A stretch of 64,000 nt of DNA from Letharia columbiana (taxonomy: Eukaryota; Ascomycota; Lecanoromycetes; Lecanorales; Parmeliaceae). Position 1 is the stretch's first letter. The number at the start of each line of letters is the position of its first letter. The stretch is from the NCBI RefSeq assembly GCF_014066305.1, contig NW_023501047.1:992001-1056000 (forward strand), read 5' to 3'. The translations under genes were made by a program, and so were the position numbers. Of the stretch, positions 1 through 10,131 are shown piece after piece. The notes beneath the pieces are model-generated. The model searched no databases, was not told where the DNA came from, and saw only the letters and a list, made by a program, of their open reading frames with translations.

Positions 1-992
1 CTTGATCTAGACTGTAATCGATATGACGACACGAACATCACGGCCACCTCACGATACACATTTACGAATACGGCAGAAGTTTTCAGATCATCTTGCCGAC
101 ATGATATCGATTGGCTAGATATCGAAGTCATGTGAAAGCATGGCGCTCATTGGCACTCTTTTTACGCGTTTGGAAAGCACGTTTGGTCTTTAGGCCTTTC
201 CTAGCATTCTGCAAGGAGTTCAACGACATTTCTGCTCGATCTAGCGGAATCATGTTGGTGGCCTCTACATGGGACCCAAGTATGGACACAGAGCCATTTT
301 GATACTTTGTGTCCATATTGGTACACCATACTCAGACACAGATTTTCATTCTGTCACGAATTTCCTTTTTACGACTCTTAATACGAAATCCGATTTATGC
401 ATTTGACCACGCATAGCTTTATCCCGCATCTTTTAAAAGGCGCAGCTGGGACGTATGCGTGGTCCATGATAGCACCCCACGATGCTTACCTGCTCATCCG
501 CAATGACCGCAGCATGCACCACTTTCCAGCCCACTATGGTTTTCCTCCTTGACACGCGTACGACTACAACCCTTCAGCCAGAATATTCTGTTTCGCGCTA
601 GAGATACTGTCCGAGCTGTCCTATACGGATGCTTTGCACAGATGGATGAACGAGCAATGATGGATCAAAGCAGAAGCATTCGTTGCATTTAGAAGCATTT
701 GATAGATCAATCCCATCTGGTGTTCTCAACTCATACTTGCAATCTGATGTAGAGTGGATGATTTATTATTAAGCAATCGTAGATTGATGGCCAGGAAATC
801 TCAGGGTCGCCTCGTAAGGCTCAAACTAGCGTGGATCTTCCTCTGTGCTTCACTCCAGCGCTCATCTCAATCAAACCTTTACATTGCAACACTTCTGCCA
901 CTCAGCGTTGAAAGAACTGAGAACTTTTCCTATCAAGCCTCCAATCGAGGTCCTCCCGTCTGTTAGAGTGTTATCGCTACCTCGAAGCCACG
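1..992. other. intergenic, no supported gene
   Basis: No reading frame here has recognisable protein similarity or a convincing splice structure. The short open stretches are on overlapping strands with no compositional support. The last ~200 bp are the promoter and 5' UTR of the SF3B2 gene that starts at 993. Confidence 0.6.
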
Positions 993-2743
993 ATGTCTAC
1001 TGCAACGAAGCCTACGAAAAACCAGCTCCGAAGAGCGAAGAAGAAGGCCGCGAAACACAATGAGGTATGTCGCATCTACGCAGTGGAATTCTATTTACTT
1101 ACTAGCTATCACAGGCGAGTTCTGCACCAGATCCAGAGCTTTCCAGGGAACCAGAACCGGCGACATCCATAATTGAGCCTGCAGCTCCAGCGGACGAAGA
1201 GCAAGATGGGATCTCTGATGGCATTGACAGCATTAGCGAAACAGACCCTCTTTATGAGATGTACAAGGACATCATGGGCAGATTTGAGCAGAGTGACAAG
1301 GAGGATCCGTCTACGAAAGAGGTAGAAAAACCTGAGATCTACTACGATGATGACGACGAGATACCCGACGAGGAAGAAGAGGCAGGGCAACCGAAGATGT
1401 CGAGAAAGAAGCGAAAGGAGCGAGACAAACTCTCGGTTGCTGAACTCAAGGCTTTAGTCGAGAAACCGGAGACGGTGGATTGGACAGATACCTCAGCTTC
1501 AGATCCCCGATTACTTGTGCACATCAAGGCATACCGAAATGTTGTACCAGTGCCATCGCATTGGTCTCTGAAGCGTGAGTATCTATCATCCAAGCGCGGT
1601 GTGGAAAAGCCACCTTTTGCCCTACCTAAGTTCATCCAGGAAACCGGGATCGCGGAGATGCGAGACGCCGTTTTGGAGAAGCAGGACCAGGCGAGCCTCA
1701 AACAAAAGCAACGAGAGCGAGTGCAACCGAAGATGGGCAAGCTTGATATCGACTATCAAAAACTCTACGAAGCTTTTTTCAGATTCCAGACCAAGCCAGA
1801 GCTCACCCGCTATGGAGAAGTGTACTACGAAGGCAAGGAGTATGAGACTAATCTCAAACATCTGCGACCTGGTGAGCTCAGCGAAGAGTTGAAGGAAGCT
1901 CTAAACATTCCACCCGGCGCGCCGCCGCCATGGCTGATCAATCAACAGCGCTTTGGCCCACCGCCATCTTATACTGCGCTTAAGATACCAGGACTCAATG
2001 CTCCTCCCCCGCCTGGTGGGGCATGGGGATTTCATCCTGGTGGATATGGCAAGCCACCTGTGGACGAGTACAATCGGCCTTTATACGGCGGTGATATCTT
2101 TGGTGTTCTACAGCCGCAGCAGAATACTCAATTAGGAGAACCGGTAGAGAAGACTCTTTGGGGCGAACTGCAAGAGCCTGAGGAAGAGTCAGAAGAAGAA
2201 GAAGAGAGTGACGAGGAGGATGAAGATGGTGATGTCGAAGACGTTGGCGCAGGGTTGCAGACTCCAAGTGGGTTGGAGACGCCAGGAGGCATAGCATCGA
2301 CGGTTCCGTCCGAATACGGCGGGGCAGAGAGCGTCACGGGTGATTTCGACTTACGAAAGCAAAGACGGGGCACAGACACGGAAGAGTCTACGCACCATCG
2401 GACCGCCTACCAGGTCATCCCTGAGCAACAAGCAAGAGTCTCCGGTTTCTTTGGCGGAGATCGGACGTATGATCTCAAGGCAGCTCAGAGCAGCCTGCCG
2501 GTCCTCGGTCAAGAGGATCAGAACAGGAAGAGGAAGAAGCCTGGTGATGTGGATGTAGCCATGAACCCAGATGATCTGCAGGCTAAAGACAAGTTGGACA
2601 AGGAAGACATGAAGAGGTTATATGAAGCGCAGAAGCAGCAGGATCAAGGCAACTATGGGTTTCAAGAAGATTTGAGTGACATGATAGCTAGCGAAAGTCG
2701 AAAGAGGCAGAAGAGGGACGAGGAAAGGAGAAGCAGGCGCTAG
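993..2743 (+). CDS. CUS1: splicing factor 3B subunit 2 (SF3b145/Cus1)
   Basis: Core U2 snRNP SF3b subunit that acts in the nucleus in branch-site recognition. Two exons, 993-1064 and 1115-2743, flank a 50-bp intron with a GTATGT donor and ACAG acceptor, giving 566 aa. The upstream ATG is chosen because exon 1 supplies the basic N-terminus (KNQLRRAKKKAAK) typical of the family, in phase with exon 2. Visible parts are an acidic/lysine-rich N-terminal third, the DUF382 region (about residues 130-260, including LPKFIQETGI and KLYEAFFRFQTKP), the PSP proline-rich domain (about 274-325, with IPPGAPPPWLINQQR), a long acidic stretch (about 382-415) and a basic C-terminus ending RKRQKRDEERRSRR. Length and domain order match fungal SF3B2. 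Identification is secure. Confidence 0.95.
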
Positions 2744-3157
2744 GAGTGTGAGATTAATTCGGGATTGCTCGTTCAAGATACCAATTTTCGGCTGCAAGTG
2801 AATCTCAAGAAGTAATAAGGAATGCGTCACTATGACCGTGAATGCGGAGGAGGCTTCAAAATTCACTACTGGCCATGCACATAAGGACTGATCTGAGCCC
2901 GACGCCCTTCCAGAAATACAATGCAGCAAATATACCTACAATCAGCCAGTCCTGTGAGTGACGGCAGCGATGCTGAAGAAACTAGTCCAGAATCCTAATG
3001 CGGTTAGCGTGCCGAGCTAAACTTTTGGAAATATTTGTGACGAGCAACACCGTCGCACTCGACAACAGTCTGCGGGATTTCGTAGCTGCTCCTGGTTGAG
3101 TTGTGAGAAAAATAGCTTTACTCCCTTATTCCCTTTGGCTACGCACATATCAACACT
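2744..3157. other. intergenic, 3' UTR plus promoter
   Basis: Space between two same-strand genes. No coding signal is seen, and nothing else is recognised. Confidence 0.6.
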
Positions 3158-4866
3158 ATGGATAGAGGTCGTGACCGAAGGTTCGTTACTCCATAGAACT
3201 TTGGGAGCTTTGAACTACGAGTGTCCCATATGTCTCCCTGTCCTGGTTTCGCGGGAAAGTAAGAGAAGCTTTGTGCAAAACATTATTCTGACGCGTTGTC
3301 TGCCGCAGGTATGAGAATACCCGCCCTCTTGGTGGGGAGACATATCGACCATCAGAACGCAATCCACCACCTCGGTCAGACAATTTTCGTAGCTATCGGT
3401 CTTCGCCTCGAAGAGGGCGCACTCCACCTCCGTATGGAGACACATATATTCCAGCAGCAGATCGACGACGTTCGCGAAGCCCAGCATATAGGGGTAGGGA
3501 TGGAAGCAGCTACAGAGGAAGACCGAGGTCCCCAGCGAGGGCATATTCGCCTCGAAGAGATACACGCGCCAGATCACCCCTTCCCAGAACACGTCGCTAC
3601 TCCAGATCTCCAGTGCCTCGAGCGAGATCGCCACTTCCTGTGAAGAGAGAATCATCGCCGTACCGCAGACCGCGGTCGCCCTCTCAACGAGAAAGGATAC
3701 CTTCACCAACCAGGGAGAGATACGAGAGACGCGATTTCTCTCCTCTCAGGAATGCACGACCTAGATTCCCGAACGAGAGTAATTACCGTCATCCCGAACG
3801 CTCTGCTTCTCCAGTACGACGTACTGAGCACGCCTCTCGCATCGCCTCCCCGATCTCTTCTCGTCGCTCTTCGCCTTATGTTCATACAGACAGGCTAGCA
3901 AATACTGGATCAGGTCCTCATTCTCCCGCTTTCAGAGGCTCCCGCGTACCCCCTGCTGCAAGATATTCGGGCTATCGCGATAAATCGCCTCCACGAAGAG
4001 GCTATTCGCCAGTCCCCGTCTCTCCACCGCGCGAAGCTGTACCTTATCGTGCACGATCACCGCCCCCACGAGAGCGAGACGACTATCGAAATGGCGACAC
4101 TCCTGCCACCTGGTCAGGCACACAGATGGCAACGCCTCAATCATCAGGATACCGTAATGGAGACTCTCGTCCTCCTCCAAGTGGACCGGGAGGCTACAGA
4201 GATTCTTATGCCCGCGAATCTCCCTCCGGACCTCCACCTTCAGCTCCGATCTCCATGTCTGCTCACAATCGCCCAGCCAGCGCATCTGTTCTCTCCGCAC
4301 CCACTCGCCCTCGCGGCGGCCCTTCTTTCGCAGGGCGAGACTCTCGGGGTCAGCCTTACAGCGGTCCACAACCTCATCGCGGCGGCCGTCCACCACCACA
4401 ATCAACCTACCACGCTCCATCCCGCCAGCAATATGAGTCCCGCCCGCCGCCATCAGAGCACATTCCGCACGGTCCGCGGGCCCACCACGGGCCTTCGGCA
4501 CCATTCGAGTCTTCATACCGCGCTCCACCGCCCTTCCGCTCAAACAACTCATCTTCGACTACATATCCACGCACCCAGCGCTTTAATACAAACCACCTCG
4601 CTTCGGTGCCAGCTATCGTCCCAGGTGGCGAAGCTTTGCCAAGTGCATTGGATCCAGCTGCGAGAAAGCGGTTGGCAGAGCTGGAGGAGCAAAAAAAGAA
4701 ACTGCAAGACCAGATCGACGAGAAGCAAAGGGAGAAGAGAAGGGGCCTTAGGGAATGGGACAGCAAAGAGAGGGAGAGTAGAAGGGATGGGCTGAGGAGC
4801 GAGTTGGCAGAAGAGGCCTTGGAGGCGATGAGTGGGGAAGGTGCGGGGACTGGGACTGCTTTCTGA
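3158..4866 (+). CDS. RS/proline-rich protein with C-terminal coiled coil
   Basis: Two exons, 3158-3180 and 3309-4866, with a 128-bp intron, give 526 aa. Exon 1 encodes MDRGRDR, and the codon split over the junction continues into an open frame of the same composition, which is why I extend past the first internal ATG. The first ~150 residues carry repeated RSP/SPRR-type dipeptide clusters (for example RSRSPAYRGR and RARSPLPVKR), as in SR-type splicing regulators. The middle is Pro/Ser/Tyr/Gly-rich and probably disordered. The C-terminus (about 455-515) is a charged heptad-like helix containing KRLAELEEQKKKLQDQIDEK. No RRM is visible. A nuclear, RNA-processing role is inferred from composition only. 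It lies downstream of SF3B2 on the same strand but with its own promoter space. Confidence 0.8.
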
Positions 4867-5321
4867 GGAGAGATTTTTGAGTTGAAGAACGGACATGAGA
4901 AACAGTTCGACGTTGGAAATTCCAAAAGCTTCACCTACGTGGTCAAGTCGGACGGGGCGTAATGCTCTATCAATGTCTCTGACCTCAAATGGAGATACCG
5001 TGCGGTCAGGATCCCAGTTGAGCCAGAATAACGCTCAAGTCACTCACATCCTCTGGAGTGTAGCTGCTAGGGAGGGGAATGAGAGAAACCATAGATAGTC
5101 CATAGCATCACATACCAATGATACCATCACTGAAGGTCCGTTGATACCACCTACGCAGCTTTGCTCTCTACCTCTACCGTCCGCCTATTTGTTGGCGGAC
5201 CTCGGTTGCCCAGTATTGTAGCTAATTGCATCAAAAACTGGGATATGACCCGACCCTTCAGGTTTGATCAGGCCCTTTCGCCTAAACTCCTATGCTATGC
5301 GTAAATACAGGATTACTCTTG
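4867..5321. other. convergent intergenic
   Basis: Lies between the 3' ends of the RS-rich gene (plus) and RSM27 (minus). I see no coding signal. Confidence 0.6.
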
Positions 5322-5822
5322 CTAGAACTTTGATTCCTTTGGCGCTATCGCCGCAACAGCAGGCTTCTTCTTCCCCTTTATCTTCTTGCTTTCTGAATAT
5401 CGACGTATTAGCAGGCGTTTCTCTCACATCTGAGCAGCAAACAGGATAAAGACTCACCTTCAGCGGTCCTCTTCTTCTTCGGCGCTCCCTTACCCCTTTG
5501 CTTCGCCAGCAATAAATGCTCCAATCTGTCTTCCTCATCGTCATCCCACGTCTCCATCTCCTCATCAAAGCCTTTGTACAGATTTTTCAGATCTTTTATT
5601 GTGGCGACACGTCGGGGATAATAGGCAGCGACGGAAGGTCCCCGTAATCGTTGGCGGAGTACTCGATTGCCGGTCCGTAGGCGCTGGGGGTTAAAGGTCT
5701 GGGAGAAAATGCGGCATTGAACCTGGATTGGGCGTTAGTATAGGGGCTGCAGGAGAAGAAAGGTGGGATTGATAGTAGAATACCTGAAGAAGATCAAAGA
5801 TACGAGACTGAGGGACCGACAT
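5322..5822 (-). CDS. RSM27: mitochondrial small-subunit ribosomal protein mS33 (Rsm27)
   Basis: Component of the 37S mitoribosome. It is split into three exons on the minus strand (5784-5822, 5458-5722, 5322-5392), giving 124 aa. Exon 1 encodes MSVPQSRIFDLLQ, and exon 2 continues with VQCRIFSQTFNPQRLRTGN and then VLRQRLRGPSVAAYYPRR, which is the family core. The tail is acidic then lysine-rich (GKGAPKKKRT, SKKIKGKKK). Introns are 61 bp and 65 bp with GTATTC and GTGAGT donors. The phases are consistent: exon 2 ends one base into a codon, completed by exon 3. It is transcribed divergently from the RNase III gene across about 400 bp. Because the exons are small, single-frame scanning misses this gene. 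Confidence 0.93.
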
Positions 5823-6226
5823 CGTTGTTGAGCGAGGCGGATTGAAACAATGTCAAGTTAAAAGAGGCCGAAGGTCTCATACTTTTAGGCCGACGTCCAT
5901 TTCGCGCTAGGGGTCAGCCCTATTGATTTGCAAAAAAGCCCTCGCTTTCACCACTCAATGTCAACATATCTTGGAAGTCATCATGTCCCATAACAGACTA
6001 GGTAATCGGAGGTGATATGTGAAACCATCTCACTTCTTACAGTTGCATTCTAGGCCAGGAGCCATATGGACAGAATTCATCATTCTCAAGCTTGAAGCAT
6101 TTTTATTGAAGTACTCTGTCTTGTATAGTTCTTCGGAAGGTAGCAATTTCGGTACAGTCTGCCGGTGACTACTTTCTTCTTTGTCTAAACTTCAAAAATA
6201 GAGACCTTTCTCCAGCAGTTTACGGT
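5823..6226. promoter_or_regulatory. divergent intergenic/promoter region
   Basis: A 404-bp gap between two gene starts pointing away from each other (RSM27 minus, RNase III plus). It should hold both promoters. I do not recognise specific sites. Confidence 0.5.
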
Positions 6227-7495
6227 ATGGGCAAGAAGCGAAGCCACGATTCCGGCGGAGGGTTTTTGGAGTCTTCGCAGAAGAAGCAGAAACACTCGGC
6301 ATCTTCTAGCGACAAGTCCCTCATTCCAAAACCCGCATCCTCTCACGTAGGTCAAAGTCTTTCTCAAGTCAGCGAGAGCCAAAAGAACACACGAAAACTT
6401 GTTTCAGAGCCCCTGTCAGACAGCGACAGAGAGGCCCATGATTATCCTCAGCAAGCGTCCATGTCTACTCAGGCCCAAGTCCAAGATCCACGGCTTTCGG
6501 GCAATGCACTTCACGTTAAGCAGTCGAATGGCAATGGCGACTCTATATCTTTGGGCAAGGCTCTGAATTTTCCAGTGTTTCAACAATCTTCGTCCGTATC
6601 CACCCAACACCGTCCATCCTCCACATCTCCAAAAGAGTCCGTCAAGTTTCCACCTTACAATGGCCGCCCTTCAACCCTCCCGCCACTTCCACCTATCCTA
6701 GACAAGGCTCTCCAGTCCGTTGCGTTCACGCATCCGGGCTCTCTGAGCTGCGACACAGCCTCAAAGGTTAACATCAGCTACGATCGCCTCGAATTCCTTG
6801 GCGACGCTTACATCGAGCTCATGGCAACACGAGTAATCTTCCCTCGCTTTCCACGTCTTGCAGCCGGTAGACTATCTCAGCAGCGTGAAATGCTTGTCAA
6901 AAACGAAACACTTGCTGAATACGCCCTCGCGTACGGTTTTGATGAGAAAGCCAAGCTGCCTAGTACTTACAACACGCCAGGGAAAGACAGCAGAAAGCTA
7001 TGGCTGAAGACTTTGGGCGACATTTTCGAAGCCTTTGTAGCTGCCGTCATCATCTCAGATCCTGAACAAGGATTTCAAGTTGCAGAAGCATGGCTCGCAG
7101 CGCTTTGGGAATTAAAGCTGGGCTCGCAAAAACGCGAGGATACAGAGATAGTAGATCCAAAGGCCAAAATGCAGCTGGCGGCGAAAATCATGGGCAAAGG
7201 AATCAAAATCCACTACCGTGATGAAGCACCTCCCGTGGAGATTAGGCAGGAAGGAAAGCTGATCTTTCAAGTCGGTGTCTATCTGACAGGATGGGGTTGG
7301 AAGGATCAGCATCTAGGAAGTGGGAAAGGACTGAACAAGCAAGAAGCAGGTCAGAAGGCCGCGGCGGATGCAATGGTGAATCCGTTGACGGCGCAGGTGG
7401 CGAGTGTCAAGAGAGATTTTGATGCGCAGGTGGCGTTGGAGAGGAGTTTTCAGGACGAGGCAGATAAGGAGAAGGAGGGTGGAGTTGGGAGATGA
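6227..7495 (+). CDS. RNT1: ribonuclease III (Rnt1-like)
   Basis: Double-strand-specific endoribonuclease, 422 aa in one exon. The N-terminus is basic and low-complexity (MGKKRSHDSGGG, QKKQKHS), resembling a nuclear localisation signal. An RNase III domain spans about 155-300 with the signature YDRLEFLGDAYIELM and the second motif LGDIFEAFVAAV. The four metal-binding acidic residues are present (E189, D193, D265, E268 by my count), so this should be an active enzyme rather than the degenerate mitoribosomal mL44/Mrpl3. A double-stranded RNA-binding domain follows (about 310-386, ending with NKQEAGQKAAADAMV). By family it would process pre-rRNA and snRNA/snoRNA precursors. Assignment to Rnt1 rather than another fungal RNase III is by architecture. 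Confidence 0.88.
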   Translation: MGKKRSHDSGGGFLESSQKKQKHSASSSDKSLIPKPASSHVGQSLSQVSESQKNTRKLVSEPLSDSDREAHDYPQQASMSTQAQVQDPRLSGNALHVKQSNGNGDSISLGKALNFPVFQQSSSVSTQHRPSSTSPKESVKFPPYNGRPSTLPPLPPILDKALQSVAFTHPGSLSCDTASKVNISYDRLEFLGDAYIELMATRVIFPRFPRLAAGRLSQQREMLVKNETLAEYALAYGFDEKAKLPSTYNTPGKDSRKLWLKTLGDIFEAFVAAVIISDPEQGFQVAEAWLAALWELKLGSQKREDTEIVDPKAKMQLAAKIMGKGIKIHYRDEAPPVEIRQEGKLIFQVGVYLTGWGWKDQHLGSGKGLNKQEAGQKAAADAMVNPLTAQVASVKRDFDAQVALERSFQDEADKEKEGGVGR

Positions 7496-8026
7496 TGATT
7501 GATGTAAAGAGTATTGAACTGAGGCTCGCTTGTAAGAAGAATGTCTCATACATACGGAATGCGGTTCACTACTCCGGCTTGCACTATGTTATCCCTGCGA
7601 TTGCAGTCAGAGCTTGCAAACCAGAGAGGCGAAATAAAGATCAAACATGAATCGCGAAGCCGAATCGAAACGAATGGCAAAAAGCTCGGGCGTAGCCATC
7701 TGGCTACCCTATTAAAATCCCAACAAAGGGATTTGATAGAACGGCCCCTTTCGGAACGGATAATGGCCCTATTCTCTGGTAACAACAAGGTCTCACATAC
7801 TCTCGAATATTCTAACATTCGTCAGGATCTATAGTCTTTGCTTTTCCTGAAGCACCTTGGCTATAAGGTATGTCTTTTGGAAACAAAAAAAAAGATACAA
7901 AGTCTAGATTGTGAGCCGGGGTCGAAACTCATCCAAAACATAGCGACAAGGAATCTCATACCACATCCCCGACGGGATGATAGGATGGGGCCCCACATAC
8001 AACCACTGGACTCCATCGTATCATGC
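7496..8026. other. intergenic
   Basis: No gene is supported. It holds the 3' UTR of the RNase III gene and the promoter of the next gene. Confidence 0.5.
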
Positions 8027-8393
8027 ATGCTGAGACCAACACTACTATTCTCCTCCACCTCTTCTGTGAAAGCGTTCCGTACGCCGCCGGCCCTATTTCA
8101 AAGTTCCAATCAACGCTCGTCGGCCGTGGAGACGCGTCGAGAGCAGCCTCTTTGGCCCGGCGTGGGCGGTACGAGGCAGATGACGATGGCAGGCAGACAG
8201 CTTGCTTTTTGGGGGATGTACGGCTATGCGGAAAGGCAGGTACGCCACGCCGGACTTTTCTAACCAAGCGTATGAGCAGTGGCGCCAGTGGTGGAGCACA
8301 TCACCCAATGGTCGAGACGTCCCAAATACCGGTCCACTGACTCCAGTCGTGCCACGTCTGTCTGACTTTGGAAGCACTGGTCTAGGAACCTAG
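8027..8393 (+). CDS. small protein, mitochondrial-like presequence
   Basis: Two exons, 8027-8239 and 8280-8393, with a 40-bp intron (donor GTACGC, branch-like TTCTAACC, acceptor GAGCAG), would give 108 aa. The first ~30 residues (MLRPTLLFSSTSSVKAFRT) are rich in Ser/Thr/Arg/Leu without acidic residues, like a mitochondrial targeting peptide. The middle contains the aromatic segment LAFWGMYGYAERQWRQWW, which spans the splice junction, and the tail is Pro/Gly/Ser-rich (TGPLTPVVPRLSDFGSTGLG). I do not recognise the family. Evidence for a real gene is the phase-0 splice joining two composition-consistent frames. A chance reading remains possible. Confidence 0.5.
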
Positions 8394-8837
8394 ATTGCCC
8401 TGTGCGGAGATTGTGAGCTGTGGCATGTGACGTTTGTGAGCTGAATTCCGGGGGATGAAGACTTGAGAGAACACTGGCCATCCATATAGACATGACTATT
8501 TACAACAGCTCAGTGAATATGTACAATGTAGCGGCATCTTATGCACGGACAACTATGCCCCCTGAATCCTTCCAATCGACTCTCGCTCCATTTGGAGCAC
8601 CAAATTTTATTTCCATGGGCTACGCCGATCCTTGTGCAGGTAACAATTTCCAAAATGGGAGAGCTGTGGCAGTAGGAAAAGGCTCGCTGTTGCGCCGACA
8701 AATGCTGGTGGACAAACAATGCTGCGAAAAGATAGAACAATGGAATGCAACAAGCTGTGGGTATCATCGGTATCGAACAGCCGAGCCGAGTATGTGCGAG
8801 ATGGCCAATATGTGTAGCGCGTCGAGCACTCTTGTGT
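8394..8837. other. convergent intergenic
   Basis: Lies between the small plus-strand gene and the minus-strand LicD gene. An open plus-strand frame here runs into the LicD 3' end antisense and is not credible. Confidence 0.5.
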
Positions 8838-10131
8838 TCATACAATGTAATCCAAATGTCGATGACGGAGGTGTGCCAGGCCTGAAGACTCCCTCATCAA
8901 TTCTAGCTCTGCAACTGGTTCGGGGTCAGGTTCAGGATCAGGCTCTGCGTTACGCTTAACCTTGATGGGCTCCTTCTCGGGCTCTTTGATGCCTTGGTCA
9001 GCGGAATGCTCCTCCTCTTTTTCGTCCTTCTTTCCCTCATCGGGGACGGCCTCGCCCTTTTCCTTGGCCTCCTGTTCCGCTTTCTCCTTTTCCTCTTTAT
9101 CTTTGTTCCTCTGTGCCTTCTCCTCCTGCTTCTTCCGCCGAGCTTGTTGCCTGCTCAGGCGTTCTTGCTTGATCTCGTCGGGAGTCTTCTTGATCCATTC
9201 TTTGATGTCCGGATGCCACTTGTGACTGTACACGCATCAGTAGGTGTCTTTGGGATTGCTGGCCATGCAAGCATACCCTTCGTACTCCGTCACGACCAAT
9301 GCCTTCTCTTGGTACTCTTCTGCGAGAATCCGATCATAGGCATACGGCACCTTGGCAACAACTCCCTCGAACATAGTCTCCCTCATGGGATACAGGTCCG
9401 TAGTCCTGTAGTGATGGTAGTTCTTACAACTCCACACCCCTGGCTGGTCCAGTGGTTCCGTCTCGGAGAGGCCGGTCACATCGATGTAGAGACCATTTCG
9501 TATGTCAATCCAACGCGCGTCGATGACGTTGTCTCCATTACCACGATCTCGCTCTACTATGGCAGGGTTGACGTCGAGCAGGTACTGCCGCTCGACCACA
9601 GGTTGCAGATCAGGGTCTGAGTCTGCGGAATTGTATTCGTATATGGAGCCGTTGAAATGTTTGCCCAGGAACATGAGTGTAGGCCCGGAGACTTGGGTGT
9701 CTATGTCCCAATCCCACGGAAGCATCTAAGCGAGATGTGAGTGTCGGCACATGTGCATTCTCAGGCCGGGGTCATACCTTTCCGTTCCACCACCAACCCA
9801 ACAAAGTGCCATGTGCCAGCCATGTCTCTATATTGTTTTTCTTGAAAAAGTCTAGATATGCCCTCATTATATGTACCTGCGAATCCTGCTTCTCTTCATA
9901 GCTCAGGATGCCGTGCTCGTATCTGCTATCATAGTGATTTGAGAGGTCGGTGCCACCAGGTTCGTGGAAGTATTTGGCCCAGCCATCGGCTGGCGTCTTT
10001 GGCGGCTTCTTTTTCCTCCTCTTGGTAAGCGATGCGGAAATCGATTGGTGATTTGGTGGATTTATGAGGAAGGCTTCAACGAGAAGGTCTGACAGGAGGG
10101 CGAGGGAAAGAAGTACTGGTCGTATCCTCAT
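8838..10131 (-). CDS. MNN4: LicD-family protein, Mnn4-like mannosylphosphorylation factor
   Basis: Golgi/ER protein of the LicD nucleotidyltransferase-like family, which in yeasts promotes mannosylphosphate transfer to N-glycans. Three exons (9778-10131, 9277-9725, 8838-9225) give 396 aa; a start at 10149 would add six residues. An N-terminal hydrophobic segment (RPVLLSLALLSDLLVEAFLI) looks like a signal anchor. The LicD core has WLAHGTLLGWWWNGK followed by MLPWDWDID, with intron 1 falling between the two motifs. Intron 2 (51 bp, GTATGC...TACAG) contains an in-frame TGA, so unspliced DNA looks broken although the spliced product is not: EYEG joins HKWHPDIKEW. The C-terminal third is a Lys/Glu-rich repeat (QARRKKQEEKAQRNKDKEEK), the hallmark of Mnn4. 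Regulation is not visible. Confidence 0.88.

Noticed and set aside
3932..4552. 206-codon minus-strand frame opposite the RS-rich gene
   Set aside because: Antisense shadow of a low-complexity, stop-poor coding region.
8492..8959. 155-codon open frame on the plus strand
   Set aside because: Its 3' end overlaps the LicD gene antisense, it has no family resemblance, and no splice or start context supports it.
9226..9276. In-frame TGA in the LicD gene, at first taken as a nonsense mutation
   Set aside because: A 51-bp GT-AG intron with a CTACTGAT branch site removes it and restores a continuous family sequence.
8994..9620. 208-codon plus-strand frame rich in Leu/Phe that looks membrane-like
   Set aside because: It is the antisense of the Lys/Glu-rich LicD tail, which reads as Leu/Phe/Ser when inverted.
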